Shown: positions 1 to 8,946 of the stretch, one piece after another
Layout: every line of letters begins with the position of its first letter
How positions within the stretch are numbered: position 1 is the first letter of the stretch
Source: Vibrio spartinae
GTDB taxonomy: Bacteria; Pseudomonadota; Gammaproteobacteria; Enterobacterales; Vibrionaceae
Length of the DNA stretch: 64,000 bases
Direction: 5' to 3'
Assembly: GCF_024347135.1 (NCBI RefSeq)
Contig: NZ_AP024908.1
Coordinates: 496,001 to 560,000, forward strand
Notes under the pieces: model-generated
What the model saw: only the letters and a program-made list of their open reading frames with translations
Databases searched by the model: none
What the model was told of the DNA's origin: nothing
Position numbers and translations under genes: made by a program

Positions 1-189
1 TTTTCGGTGCCAGAGCAGGGTAAGTCGTATCGGACTTGTTGGCGAGTAGGCGCAGCGCAAAATGCGTGTGGTATGGCGAAATCTCATTCTTTTCTCATCC
101 TTGGTTAATCATTTTTTGCGAGTGATTTCAAAGTATTATCGATATGGCGCGACGGTGTCGCTCGGAGGGAGAACAGAATCACCGCCGAC

Positions 190-1062
190 TTACCAATGTT
201 CTACTACACATACGGTGCGATTGGTCACCGCCCCGTGATCGACATTAATCCAGTCCGGGGCGGTAATCGCGCAGGTCTCTTGCGGCCGGGTATAGACTGT
301 GACCTCTTCAGCACTGATTTGATCATTTTCATAGATGATCAGCCGAGACTTTTGTAGACGGAGAGACTGGGCATCCAGCCATAATTGCAGGCTGACCGAT
401 GTGTTGTGTTCCGGTGGTGTTTGCGCCATTCGCAGGAACAGATAAGGGGTGTGATGAATCGTGGCACGACCGATGTATTCGAGTTGCTGCGCTGGCAGCC
501 CGGTCGCAAGGTGTTCCGGCATGAAGTGTTGGTTGAAGGTAAGCCGTTCTCTGATTTGTGCCTGATCTTCAATATCGAACCATAGTCCTGTATTGACAAA
601 CAGGTGCTGACCAAGGCTGATCCACTCGTCTAAAGCATATTTTTCCCCGTCCCGAATTGCCTGACTGACATGCGCTTCATCCGGTTTGACACAGTCGATA
701 CGCCAGCTCTGAAGGATTCCCTTGCCGACGGCACTTTGATATGACAGTGCGGAAAAACACCGCTCACCGTTCGCTGCCTGAATGATATTGTCGATCAATC
801 CCGCTGGCGGTTCGATGGCGGTCCACCCTGCATCTGGCAACTGAATATTTCGTTGCAGAATCAGCGCGATTTCTCCGCTCATTTCATGCGGTGTTGTGCC
901 GGAAAAAATACTTTTGGCTGTTGGTGACGTCGTTAGCTGAATATTCGCTACATCTTGTTTTATCTTTTTTTGATAGAGGTATGCAAGCCAAATTGTTCTA
1001 ACCATGATGACGCCAAAGAACACAGCCATACAAGCAATGATCAAAATTGCTGGCTGGCCCAT
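190..1062 (-). CDS. unrecognised membrane-anchored protein, 290 aa
   Basis: I do not recognise this family. A single hydrophobic segment at about residues 5-27 (ILIIACMAVFFGVIMV) followed by a short basic stretch looks like an uncleaved N-terminal anchor. The remaining 260 residues are soluble, mixed alpha/beta, with few cysteines (CFSAL, IDCVKP, ETCAIT, TVCVV), compatible with a periplasmic domain. The start is the first in-frame ATG at 1062; no strong ribosome site is visible. It is transcribed away from the GH25 gene, so the two share a 268-bp divergent spacer. It could belong functionally with the cell-wall pair at 1331-3321, but nothing in the sequence proves this. Confidence 0.6.
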   Translation of the reverse strand: MGQPAILIIACMAVFFGVIMVRTIWLAYLYQKKIKQDVANIQLTTSPTAKSIFSGTTPHEMSGEIALILQRNIQLPDAGWTAIEPPAGLIDNIIQAANGERCFSALSYQSAVGKGILQSWRIDCVKPDEAHVSQAIRDGEKYALDEWISLGQHLFVNTGLWFDIEDQAQIRERLTFNQHFMPEHLATGLPAQQLEYIGRATIHHTPYLFLRMAQTPPEHNTSVSLQLWLDAQSLRLQKSRLIIYENDQISAEEVTVYTRPQETCAITAPDWINVDHGAVTNRTVCVVEHW

Positions 1063-1330
1063 CTGATTACCTATCCAAACTGTGCAACTGATAGACTTAT
1101 TGTATACCCGAATAATTGTATATGCGTATGATTGATTGTTTTATTGCCACTTCGGTGAATGTTCAGTGAACGTGATGCTGTCAGATGAGTGTCGTGCGGT
1201 ACAGGGGCATTTATTCCGTCGAAACCACCGAGTTTCGTCGCAATAGCGTCGGTAACATGGCGAAAATAAGCTCAGCATGACGGTCAGAACCGTACTTAGC
1301 TGAGGCGTATTTTTTGTGGCAGGGAACGCG

Positions 1331-2239
1331 ATGACAGAAAAAGTCATGACAGAGAAAAACATGGCAGTCAAAACTATATTATGTGCTGTTGTGGTCGGGA
1401 TGTTTGCCGGGAGCTATCTTTTGCTCTCACGACCGTTGCTTCATGATTTATCGAGTGCCATGCCATCAACGGCCAGGGTGTCTGAGACTACATCTAAACC
1501 AGTCACACCGGCTGCATCTCATTTGTCTCCGGTTGAGAAATCAACATCGCGACTGACCGCAGAAAGCGGTGCGCCAGAATCGGCAGCCATTACATCATCA
1601 AGCGATACAACCGGGGCGCAGCATCAACGGGCGCAGGGAATTGATGTTTCCCACGATCAGGGGCGGGTGGTGTGGCGTGATGTGATTGCGTCCGGTATCG
1701 ATTTTGTTTATCTGAAAGCGTCTGACGGTATCACGTTCCTCGACCCGATGTTTGCGACCAACATGCAGGCGCTCATGCCGCATCAGATTCTCGTCGGTGC
1801 TTATCATTTCTTTGAAGCCGGTGATGACCCTCACCAGCAACTGAGTAACTTTTTGCGTGCGACCAAAGGACATCCGCTGACTCTGGCACCAATGGTGGAT
1901 GTTGAGGTATCCAGAGGCGTCAAACCGCAAGTCTTACAAACGCGTTTGCGGCAATTTTTAAGTGGCGTCGAGAAGGCAACGGGGTGCACCCCCGTCATCT
2001 ATTCCTATGGTGATTTCTGGCAGACTTATATCGGACGCTCATTCAATCATTATCCGTTCTGGTTGGCTGATTACTCACCGGAAATCACACGACCAGCCGG
2101 GTTGCAGCATATCCAGCTCTGGCAGCATTCTGAACAAGGGCGGTTGCCGGGCATCCGGGGCGCGGTCGATCTGGACAAAGCACTTGATCATACCGCCCTT
2201 GAAACGATTCGGTGTCGAGTCCGTCAGGAGGCTATATGA
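1331..2239 (+). CDS. GH25-family muramidase (lysozyme), membrane-anchored
   Basis: Predicted glycoside hydrolase family 25 N-acetylmuramidase acting on peptidoglycan in the periplasm. An N-terminal hydrophobic segment (about residues 11-28) is followed by a Ser/Thr/Ala-rich linker to about residue 100 and then the catalytic barrel. Family marks are GIDVSHDQG near the start of the domain, FVYLKASDG, VGAYHFF, APMVDVE (acidic catalytic pair) and a late LWQHSEQG strand. GTG at 1316 is possible, but ATG at 1331 has an AGGGA five bases upstream and is preferred (302 aa). Its stop overlaps the ATG of the next gene in an ATGA, so the two are translationally coupled. Unlike phage GH25 endolysins it is anchored and lies far from any phage gene, so a housekeeping or secretion-related wall-remodelling role is more likely. 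The substrate is inferred from the family. Confidence 0.8.
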   Translation: MTEKVMTEKNMAVKTILCAVVVGMFAGSYLLLSRPLLHDLSSAMPSTARVSETTSKPVTPAASHLSPVEKSTSRLTAESGAPESAAITSSSDTTGAQHQRAQGIDVSHDQGRVVWRDVIASGIDFVYLKASDGITFLDPMFATNMQALMPHQILVGAYHFFEAGDDPHQQLSNFLRATKGHPLTLAPMVDVEVSRGVKPQVLQTRLRQFLSGVEKATGCTPVIYSYGDFWQTYIGRSFNHYPFWLADYSPEITRPAGLQHIQLWQHSEQGRLPGIRGAVDLDKALDHTALETIRCRVRQEAI

Positions 2240-3321
2240 GTCCAACCACCGCATCCAAACAGCAAGCCCAACAGGGGCCGTCTCAACAAAGGGCATCTCA
2301 GCAGCGGGAATCTCAACAGGGAACGCCCGCTGAAAAATCACCCACGTCGCATCAGCAAAAAACGTCTTCGTCCGGGCAGACGGCACCTGCTGACCAATCA
2401 TCCGCACCACCAATCAGCCGTTGGTGGTTGCTGTGTGCCATTGTGATGCTCGGGGGCGCGGTGTTGCTCTGGTTTCCCGGTTCGTTTTCGCCGTCAGGCG
2501 GTGAGCCTTCTCGCGATCTTTCTCATGATCCGGTATATCACGCCAACTTATTGTATCTGACACATACGGAGCAGGAAGTCGGTACAGAATTATTGCATTT
2601 GCTGGAACTGGATGCGTTGATCAGTGTTGCCGGAAGCAGTCAGTTCGGGGTGTCATTTATTGTTGATATGAATGTTGAAGTGGGTCGCATTTTGAAGCGA
2701 CTGAATCAGGTTCTTGAACGGGGCACAGAAGCGATTGCGATGTCTCTGGCTGCAATTGCATTGTTGCGGGTGTTCGTCATCGGTGCGGAATTGGCAACGC
2801 CTTGGCTCTTTCTGATATTTGTCGGCCTGTCGCTTAGCTGGCTGATACTGGCGCTGTTTCACCGTGCGATTTTGCAATGGTCGGTTGCCCGAAAGCTGTT
2901 ACGCCTGACCGCAACCCTGTTTTTGCTTTGCTGGTTGATCATTCCCTATGCACTGCATTTGAGTGTTGTGGTGGCAACTGTGATTGAGCAAGGTTTTACG
3001 GAGCCGACGAGCTTTGGGTATTTCTCTGAGGTTGCCGGTGAACTGAAAGGTCATCCGCGTCATCATCGTGATCTGAAAGGACACGCTAAAAGCAGTGTGA
3101 AGTTACTACATAAGGCAACGTCGGCAAAACTTCATCACAAGGTGGAACGCGGTCTTCTGGTGGTGATTCAGTTTGCCATCAAAATGTTATTGGGGCTGAT
3201 CGTCGTGCCGCTGGGGCTTTCGGTGCTATTACACCATCTGTTATGCCGGGTTTTACTTCATCATTTCATGGTCGAAAAGGGGATGGTTAAAAAAGTTATA
3301 GCTGAAACCCACCATCCCTGA
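2236..3321 (+). CDS. unrecognised multi-pass membrane protein coupled to GH25 muramidase
   Basis: Unknown family, 361 aa from ATG 2236 (AGGAGG at 2226-2231). The first 65 residues are low-complexity Gln/Ser/Pro-rich and probably disordered and cytoplasmic. A first membrane segment lies near residues 66-84 (WWLLCAIVMLGGAVLLWF). A soluble stretch follows, then hydrophobic segments near 170-210, 225-250 and 310-350. The loop before the last segment is rich in His and Lys, and the C terminus is also His-rich (LLHHLLCRVLLHHF). The ATGA overlap with the GH25 gene implies stoichiometric co-expression. It could be a membrane partner or localisation factor for the muramidase. The His-rich loop could bind metal, but that is speculation. 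Confidence 0.6.
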   Translation: MSPTTASKQQAQQGPSQQRASQQRESQQGTPAEKSPTSHQQKTSSSGQTAPADQSSAPPISRWWLLCAIVMLGGAVLLWFPGSFSPSGGEPSRDLSHDPVYHANLLYLTHTEQEVGTELLHLLELDALISVAGSSQFGVSFIVDMNVEVGRILKRLNQVLERGTEAIAMSLAAIALLRVFVIGAELATPWLFLIFVGLSLSWLILALFHRAILQWSVARKLLRLTATLFLLCWLIIPYALHLSVVVATVIEQGFTEPTSFGYFSEVAGELKGHPRHHRDLKGHAKSSVKLLHKATSAKLHHKVERGLLVVIQFAIKMLLGLIVVPLGLSVLLHHLLCRVLLHHFMVEKGMVKKVIAETHHP

Positions 3322-3516
3322 AAATGAGCGTTGGAGCCGCTCCCCAACCTGTGTCGCGTCATCATAGGGTTATGCTGTTTGCTCAGGCATTGTGATGCCT
3401 GGGCTGCATGCGACGATCATTTCTTATACTTCCGATTTCATAATCATCATTCGCTCATCAAATCATGCTTGTTCAGTGATCCCGTTCAATTTTTTTAGCG
3501 AGTTTAAGTGACTTTC

Positions 3517-3532
3517 ACTGATCTGCTTCACA
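3517..3532 (+). promoter_or_regulatory. candidate CRP-cAMP site upstream of rbsD
   Basis: ACTGA-N6-TCACA matches the CRP core TGTGA-N6-TCACA with 3 of 5 bases in the left half and all 5 in the right. Its centre (3524.5) lies about 60 bp before the transcription start expected from the TATGAT at 3572, which is a class I spacing. Ribose operons in enteric bacteria are CRP-activated. The assignment is by motif only. Confidence 0.45.
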
Positions 3533-3571
3533 GTCTGTATTTTACTGGGGTTCATTCTTTTCAGATTGCGA

Positions 3572-3577
3572 TATGAT
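3572..3577 (+). promoter_or_regulatory. candidate -10 element of the rbs promoter
   Basis: TATGAT matches the sigma70 -10 consensus at five of six positions. No good -35 hexamer lies 16-18 bp upstream (GGTTCA or GTTCAT), as expected for an activator-dependent promoter. Transcription would start within the RbsR operator a few bases downstream. Confidence 0.4.
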
Positions 3578-3580
3578 TTT

Positions 3581-3596
3581 ATCGAAACGTTTCGAT
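3581..3596. promoter_or_regulatory. RbsR operator (perfect 16-bp palindrome)
   Basis: ATCGAAACGTTTCGAT is a perfect palindrome with the LacI-family core CGAAACGTTTCG, very close to the known E. coli RbsR operator. It sits directly after the -10 element, where a bound repressor would block initiation. The cognate repressor is encoded at the end of the same operon. The spacer 3322-3685 otherwise shows no gene. Confidence 0.8.
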
Positions 3597-3685
3597 GAGT
3601 GTTTTTTATACAACTGGTCGAAACTCAACGGCAAAAATTGATCACGACGTTGATCAATGGTTTGCACGACTGTTGAGGCATTGTG

Positions 3686-4105
3686 ATGAAAAAAAATCAG
3701 TTACTGAACTCAGAGCTTTCTTATTTGGTTGCGACATTAGGACATACCGATGAAGTGACCGTCTGTGATGCCGGATTACCGATTCCGGAAACGACATCGC
3801 GTATTGATCTTGCTTTAACTCATGGTGTACCGGGATTTATTGAAACGGTACGCACGTTATTGGCAGAGATGCAGATTGAAGGGGTTGTCCTTGCTGCTGA
3901 ATTTCGTGAAGTCAGCCCGAATTTACATGAAGAATTGCAGCATTTGCTGCAAATTGAAGAGCAAAAGACCGGTAAAGCCATCCGTCGAACCTATATTAGT
4001 CATGAAGCGTTCAAGAGCCGCACCGAAGGTGGTCGTGCGGTCGTGCGGACCGGTGAATGTACACCGTATGCCAATGTTATTTTTCAGGCTGGTGTCGTTT
4101 TTTAG
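3686..4105 (+). CDS. rbsD: D-ribose pyranase
   Basis: Interconverts the pyranose and furanose forms of D-ribose in the cytoplasm, supplying furanose for ribokinase. The 139-aa length equals E. coli RbsD. Conserved marks are LGHTDEVTVCDAGLPIP near residues 18-35 (catalytic His and Asp), DLALTHGVPGF, and the C-terminal RTGECTPYANVIFQAGV. ATG 3686 is preferred over GTG 3683 because GAGG lies seven bases upstream. First gene of the rbs operon behind the RbsR operator. Its TAG stop is the first base triplet of a 21-bp unit that is directly repeated, giving a second in-frame TAG seven codons later. Confidence 0.95.
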   Translation: MKKNQLLNSELSYLVATLGHTDEVTVCDAGLPIPETTSRIDLALTHGVPGFIETVRTLLAEMQIEGVVLAAEFREVSPNLHEELQHLLQIEEQKTGKAIRRTYISHEAFKSRTEGGRAVVRTGECTPYANVIFQAGVVF

Positions 4106-4144
4106 TTCGAAAACAGGTTGCTTTAGTTCGAAAACAGGTTGTTT
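4103..4144 (+). repeat. 2 x 21-bp tandem repeat starting at the rbsD stop codon
   Basis: Units 4103-4123 and 4124-4144 both begin TAGTTCGAAAACAGGTTG and differ only in the last three bases (CTT, TTT). Since 21 is a multiple of three, the TAG of unit two is in frame with rbsD. The array occupies the rbsD-rbsA spacer upstream of the rbsA ribosome site (TTGAGGTG near 4183-4190). Confidence 0.9.
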
Positions 4145-4195
4145 GAGGACAAATTGAAGTTCCGGCAGCATTCCAGAGTCAATTGAGGTGAAATC

Positions 4196-5701
4196 ATGAT
4201 AGAACCCATTTTAGCGCTCAGCCAGATAGACAAAGCATTCCCCGGCGTGAAAGCGCTCGATGGTGCCAGCTTGAATGTCTATCCGGGACGAGTGATGGCG
4301 TTGATGGGAGAGAACGGCGCAGGAAAATCGACACTGATGAAAGTGTTGACTGGTATTTATTCGAAAGACGCCGGAGACATTCTTTATCAACAAGAACGCG
4401 CTGCTTTTGCAGGGCCGAGAGACTCTCAGGAAGCCGGTATTTCTATTATTCATCAGGAATTAAATCTGATTCCTGAGTTGACGATTGCAGAGAATATCTT
4501 CTTGGGACGGGAAAAGACCAATGTTTTCGGTCGGATCTTGTGGCAAGAGATGTATCTGGAGGCGGACCGTTTGTTGAGTCGCCTGAATGTCCGTCGTAGC
4601 TCGAAAACACCACTGGGTCAGTTGAGCCTCGGTGAGCAACAGATGGTTGAAATTGCCAAAGCGCTCTCGTTTGAATCGAAAGTTATCATTATGGATGAGC
4701 CGACAGATGCGCTGACCGATACGGAAACGGAATCACTGTTTAGTGTGATCCGGGAACTCCGTGACCAAGGTTGTGGCATTGTCTATATCTCTCACCGACT
4801 GAAAGAAATTTTTGAAATTTGTGATGATGTCACGGTGTTGCGCGACGGAAAATTTATTGGTCAGCGCCCGGTTGAGGAGATTGACGAAGATACGCTGATT
4901 GAGATGATGGTCGGACGTAAACTCGATGAGCAGTATCCGCGGGTCGATTCGATGAACGGTGACATCTCGATGGAAGTGAGCGGTCTGACCGGGGCCGGGG
5001 TTCATGATGTGAGCTTTGTCCTGAAACGCGGTGAAATTCTTGGCGTATCCGGATTGATGGGCGCAGGACGGACCGAGTTGATGAAAGTGATTTATGGCGC
5101 ATTCCCGCGGGAGAAAGGGGAGATTAAGCTCAATGGCATGGTCATTTCACCCAATACCCCACAAGAAGGTTTGGCCAGCGGGATCGCTTATATCTCGGAA
5201 GATCGTAAAGGCGACGGGCTCGTGCTGGGCTTATCCGTTAAAGATAATATGTCGCTGTGTGCCTTGAATTATCTGTCGAAAGGGATGCAGATTAACCATC
5301 AGAATGAGAGAGAAGCCGTCGCAGATTTCATTCGTCTGTTTAATATTAAAACCCCTTCTCAGGACCAGATTATCGGTAACTTATCCGGTGGGAATCAGCA
5401 GAAAGTGGCCATCGCCAAAGGCTTGATGACGCGGCCTAAAGTGCTGATTCTCGATGAACCAACGCGTGGTGTGGATGTTGGTGCGAAGAAAGAAATTTAC
5501 CAACTCATTAACAAATTTAAAGCGGAAGGGATGAGTATCATTCTTGTATCTTCCGAAATGCCGGAAGTCCTCGGAATGAGCGACAGAATTCTTGTCATGC
5601 ATGAAGGACGCATTAGTGGCGAGTTCGCGGCGCAAGATGCCAATCAAGAAAACCTGCTGGCGTGTGCCGTGGGTAAGCATATGCACGAGGTAGCAGCATG
5701 A
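4196..5701 (+). CDS. rbsA: ribose ABC transporter ATPase
   Basis: Double-ATPase subunit that energises ribose import through RbsC. The 501-aa length matches E. coli RbsA. N-terminal domain: Walker [10 protein letters not shown] near residues 38-46, signature LSLGEQQ and Walker [13 protein letters not shown]-terminal domain: degenerate Walker [10 protein letters not shown], signature LSGGNQQK and Walker [15 protein letters not shown]. The degenerate second Walker A is normal for sugar importers of this class. ATG 4196 follows TTGAGGTGAAATC. The stop overlaps the rbsC start by 4 bp (ATGA), so the two are translationally coupled. Confidence 0.96.
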   Translation: MIEPILALSQIDKAFPGVKALDGASLNVYPGRVMALMGENGAGKSTLMKVLTGIYSKDAGDILYQQERAAFAGPRDSQEAGISIIHQELNLIPELTIAENIFLGREKTNVFGRILWQEMYLEADRLLSRLNVRRSSKTPLGQLSLGEQQMVEIAKALSFESKVIIMDEPTDALTDTETESLFSVIRELRDQGCGIVYISHRLKEIFEICDDVTVLRDGKFIGQRPVEEIDEDTLIEMMVGRKLDEQYPRVDSMNGDISMEVSGLTGAGVHDVSFVLKRGEILGVSGLMGAGRTELMKVIYGAFPREKGEIKLNGMVISPNTPQEGLASGIAYISEDRKGDGLVLGLSVKDNMSLCALNYLSKGMQINHQNEREAVADFIRLFNIKTPSQDQIIGNLSGGNQQKVAIAKGLMTRPKVLILDEPTRGVDVGAKKEIYQLINKFKAEGMSIILVSSEMPEVLGMSDRILVMHEGRISGEFAAQDANQENLLACAVGKHMHEVAA

Positions 5702-6678
5702 ATACCAATTCTATGAATCAACCGACATCCAAGCAACGCAAGTGGTTCAGTAAAGAGTGGCTTATTGAGCAAAAATCATTGATAGCACTGCTTTTTTTGA
5801 TTCTTGTTGTGTCGTTTCTGAACCCTAACTTTTTTACTGTTGATAATATACTTAATATTTTGCGTCAGACCTCAGTGAATGCCATTATGGCGGTCGGGAT
5901 GACATTGGTTATATTGACCGCAGGAATTGATTTGAGTGTCGGGTCTGTTTTGGCCCTCTGTGGTGCCTTTGCCGCGAGTATGATTGCGCTTGAGTTACCG
6001 GTGTTTGTTGCGGTTCCGGTGTCGTTACTGGCCGGTGCCTGTTTGGGTGGACTGAGTGGCCTGATCATCGCCAAAGGGAAAGTGCAGGCGTTTATTGCGA
6101 CCTTGGTGACCATGACATTATTACGTGGTGTCACGATGGTTTATACCGAGGGGCGGCCTATCTCAGCCGGATTTACGGACGTTGCCGATGATTTTGCTTG
6201 GTTCGGAACCGGTTATGTATTTCATGTTCCGGTACCGGTCTGGATGATGGTCATCGTGTTCGGGCTGGCGTGGTATTTGTTAAACCACACTCGATTTGGA
6301 CGTTATGTTTACGCATTGGGTGGCAACGAATCGGCAACCCGTTTATCCGGTATCAATGTGGATCGCGTCAAAATTGGTGTCTATGCTATTTGTGGTCTGA
6401 TGGCGGCTTTGGCGGGTGTGATTGTCACCTCTCGTCTTTCTTCCGCACAACCAACCGCTGGTATGGGGTATGAGTTGGACGCGATTGCCGCTGTTGTTTT
6501 GGGCGGAACCAGCCTGATGGGTGGTAAAGGCCGAATCATGGGGACATTAGTCGGGGCGTTAATTATCGGATTTTTGAATAATGCGCTCAATCTGTTGGAT
6601 GTCTCTTCCTACTATCAGATGATTGCCAAAGCGATCGTGATTTTGCTGGCAGTTCTGGTAGATAATAAAAATAAGTAG
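5698..6678 (+). CDS. rbsC: ribose ABC transporter permease
   Basis: Inner-membrane permease of the ribose importer, 326 aa (E. coli RbsC 321). About eight to ten hydrophobic segments. Family marks are [13 protein letters not shown] near residue 80, the coupling region [27 protein letters not shown], and [35 protein letters not shown] in the C-terminal third. Coupled to rbsA by an ATGA overlap. The coding sequence ends in TAG at 6676, which is also the first codon of an eight-unit 18-bp tandem array, so seven further in-frame TAG codons follow. Confidence 0.96.
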   Translation: MNTNSMNQPTSKQRKWFSKEWLIEQKSLIALLFLILVVSFLNPNFFTVDNILNILRQTSVNAIMAVGMTLVILTAGIDLSVGSVLALCGAFAASMIALELPVFVAVPVSLLAGACLGGLSGLIIAKGKVQAFIATLVTMTLLRGVTMVYTEGRPISAGFTDVADDFAWFGTGYVFHVPVPVWMMVIVFGLAWYLLNHTRFGRYVYALGGNESATRLSGINVDRVKIGVYAICGLMAALAGVIVTSRLSSAQPTAGMGYELDAIAAVVLGGTSLMGGKGRIMGTLVGALIIGFLNNALNLLDVSSYYQMIAKAIVILLAVLVDNKNK

Positions 6679-6819
6679 TTTGTGTTTAACCAGTAGTTCG
6701 TGTTTAACCAGTAGTTCGTGTTTAACCAGTAGTTTGTGTTTAACCAGTAGTTCATGTTTAACCAGTAGTTTGTGTTTAAACAATAGTTCGTGTTTAAACA
6801 ATAGTCTGTGTTTAAATGA
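6676..6819 (+). repeat. 8 x 18-bp tandem array of in-frame TAG stops after rbsC
   Basis: Eight consecutive 18-bp units start at 6676, 6694, 6712, 6730, 6748, 6766, 6784 and 6802. The consensus is TAGTTCGTGTTTAACCAG, with two variants at the 3' end carrying AAACAA and one AAATGA. The first TAG is the rbsC stop and all eight are in the same frame. The array fills most of the rbsC-rbsB spacer. There are no spacers between units, so it is not CRISPR. Its role is unknown; possibilities are a transcript 3'-end stabiliser, a read-through guard or neutral slippage. Confidence 0.95.
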
Positions 6820-6912
6820 TAAGTCATTAGCAACACCCGTAGTACCTATACAATCATGGAATCTTGAATCGGGTTAACGGTCGATTCAGAACCTGAAAAT
6901 AAGGAAAACAAG

Positions 6913-7791
6913 ATGAAAAAACTAGTTACGCTAATCTCTACAGCTTTACTTTCGTCTACGATGTCTATTGCAGCGCAGGCGCAGGACACCATTGCGATTG
7001 TCCTATCGACATTGAACAATCCATTTTTTGTCAGCATGAAAGATGGTGCAGAAGCGAAAGCCAAAGATTTGGGCTATAAACTCATCGTTCTGGATTCACA
7101 AAACGATCCAAGTAAAGAGCTTTCCAACGTGGAAGACTTAACGGTTCGTGGTGTGAAAGCCATTCTGATTAATCCGACAGATTCCGATGCCGTTTCGAAT
7201 GCCATTCGTCTGGCTAACCGTGCCAAAGTGCCAGTCATCACACTTGACCGTGGTGCCAACCATGGTGATGTGGTCAGTCATATCGCATCGGATAACGTTG
7301 CCGGTGGTGAAATGGCAGGTGATTTCATTGCTGACAGACTTGGTGATAAGGCCAAAGTGATTCAGTTGGAAGGGATTGCCGGGACCTCTGCCGCTCGTGA
7401 GCGTGGTGAAGGTTTCATGAACGCTGTGAAAAAACGTCATCTGAACCTTTTAGCCAGCCAACCTGCAGACTTTGACCGGACAAAAGGGTTGAACGTCATG
7501 GAAAACCTATTGGCGGCAAACTCTGACGTGCAAGCTGTCTTTGCTCAGAATGATGAAATGGCGCTCGGTGCAGTTCGTGCTGTTCAGGCGGCAGGCAAAA
7601 AAGTGATGATCGTTGGGTTTGACGGCACAGATGACGGTATGAAAGCGGTTCTGCGCGGTCAATTATCAGCAACGATTGCCCAACAGCCGGATGTTATCGG
7701 TGCGCTGGGTGTTGATATCGCTGATAAATTACTCAAAGGCGGCACTGTGAACAAAAACGTTCCTGTACCTTTGAAAATTATTAGTAACTAA
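6913..7791 (+). CDS. rbsB: D-ribose-binding periplasmic protein
   Basis: Periplasmic binding protein delivering ribose to RbsAC and, in relatives, to the Trg-type chemoreceptor. 292 aa with a Sec signal peptide (basic MKK, hydrophobic core, AQAQ cleavage near residue 24). Mature marks are [62 protein letters not shown] and [14 protein letters not shown], all typical of RbsB. ATG 6913 follows AATAAGGAAAACAAG. It is separated from rbsC by the 144-bp TAG array, so it has its own ribosome site and possibly a more stable message, as is usual for binding proteins needed in excess. Confidence 0.96.
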   Translation: MKKLVTLISTALLSSTMSIAAQAQDTIAIVLSTLNNPFFVSMKDGAEAKAKDLGYKLIVLDSQNDPSKELSNVEDLTVRGVKAILINPTDSDAVSNAIRLANRAKVPVITLDRGANHGDVVSHIASDNVAGGEMAGDFIADRLGDKAKVIQLEGIAGTSAARERGEGFMNAVKKRHLNLLASQPADFDRTKGLNVMENLLAANSDVQAVFAQNDEMALGAVRAVQAAGKKVMIVGFDGTDDGMKAVLRGQLSATIAQQPDVIGALGVDIADKLLKGGTVNKNVPVPLKIISN

Positions 7792-7799
7792 GCCAGATA

Positions 7800-7823
7800 G
7801 GTCAGCGGCGGCCGTCGCTGACC
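7800..7823 (+). terminator. hairpin after rbsB (attenuator or processing site)
   Basis: GGTCAGCG and CGCTGACC form an 8-bp stem around an 8-base loop, nine bases after the rbsB stop, followed by TGCCTTTTCTC. The weak T-tract suggests partial termination or 3'-end protection, which would keep rbsB transcripts more abundant than rbsK-rbsR. Confidence 0.55.
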
Positions 7824-7979
7824 TGCCTTTTCTCGATAATGTTCGTGAGTGAAACGCGCCACAGCATCCTGAGAAAACCTGCTATTCAAGATAAAAAAAG
7901 AAATCGAATATCGTAAGGTCTGCATTGTTGCGAGAGTTCAGACCTTACATATATTGAACTGATTTTCGAGGAAATCCTT

Positions 7980-8900
7980 ATGAGTAAATTAGTTGTACTT
8001 GGCAGTGTTAACGCTGATCATGTGTTGCGAGTTCCGACTTTTCCACGTCCGGGAGAAACACTTCATGGACATGATTATCAGGTAATTCCTGGCGGGAAAG
8101 GGGCCAATCAGGCGGTTGCAGCTGCTCGTTTGGGAGCCGATATCAGTTTTGTCGCCAGTGTTGGTGACGACCCGTTTGGTGTGAACATCCGGGAAAGTTT
8201 TAAGCTGGATGGCATGGATATCTCCGGCGTGAAAATTCAGCCGGATTGCCCGACTGGGATTGCGATGATTCAGGTTACTGATAGCGGTGAAAATGCGATT
8301 TGTATCTCTTCTGAAGCGAATGCCCGCCTCACGGCTGAATCACTGGACAGTGATCTGACTCGCATTCAGCAAGCAGCGTATTTTCTGACTCAGCTGGAAA
8401 CACCGCTTGAAGGGGTGATTCGTGGCGCTCAGACTGCAAAAGCAGCGAGCACGCAAGTGATTCTCAATCCTGCACCCGCGCGTTCGCTGCCGGATGAATT
8501 GCTCAGTTGTGTTGATATGATCACGCCGAATGAAACCGAAGCCGAGGTTCTGACGGGTGTGGCTGTCACGGATGAGCCAAGTGCTGCGCGTGCGGCTGCG
8601 GTGCTTCATGAGAAAGGCATCACCACAGTGCTGATTACCTTGGGCGCGAAGGGCGTGTGGCTCAGTGAGAACGGACAGGGAACTTTGATTCCCGGATTTC
8701 GGGTTGACGCTATCGATACCACTGCTGCCGGAGATACATTTAATGGCGCACTGGTGACCGGACTATTGGAAGGGTTGTCAATGCATCATGCCATTCGCTT
8801 TGCCCATGCATCGGCTGCGATTTCTGTGACTCGTTTTGGCGCACAGACCTCGATTCCGGCGCGACAGGAAGTGGATACTTTTCTTGCACAACAAGCATGA
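7980..8900 (+). CDS. rbsK: ribokinase
   Basis: PfkB-family kinase that phosphorylates D-ribose to ribose 5-phosphate with ATP in the cytoplasm. 306 aa (E. coli 309). Family signature 1 is the PGGKGANQAVAAARLGA region near residue 40. Signature 2 is DTTAAGDTFNGAL near residue 250, whose Asp in AAGD is the catalytic base. NPAPA and ITPNETEAEVLTG are also RbsK-like. ATG 7980 follows GAGGAAATCCTT. Its product enters the non-oxidative pentose phosphate pathway, whose tkt and tal genes lie at 52-55 kb. Confidence 0.96.
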   Translation: MSKLVVLGSVNADHVLRVPTFPRPGETLHGHDYQVIPGGKGANQAVAAARLGADISFVASVGDDPFGVNIRESFKLDGMDISGVKIQPDCPTGIAMIQVTDSGENAICISSEANARLTAESLDSDLTRIQQAAYFLTQLETPLEGVIRGAQTAKAASTQVILNPAPARSLPDELLSCVDMITPNETEAEVLTGVAVTDEPSAARAAAVLHEKGITTVLITLGAKGVWLSENGQGTLIPGFRVDAIDTTAAGDTFNGALVTGLLEGLSMHHAIRFAHASAAISVTRFGAQTSIPARQEVDTFLAQQA

Positions 8901-8946
8901 CAGATAAATCATGATGTAGACGGTTCAACCACAAAGGAGAGATCAC

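Noticed and set aside
1141..1371. 76-codon minus-strand frame
   Set aside because: Overlaps the GH25 start and spacer, no ribosome site and no recognisable protein features.
6676..6819. CRISPR array
   Set aside because: Units are contiguous with no unique spacers, and no cas genes are present.
6559..6877. Open frames on both strands with repeated peptides (CLTSSS, VKHELL, LNTNYW)
   Set aside because: They are translations of the 18-bp TAG array, not genes.
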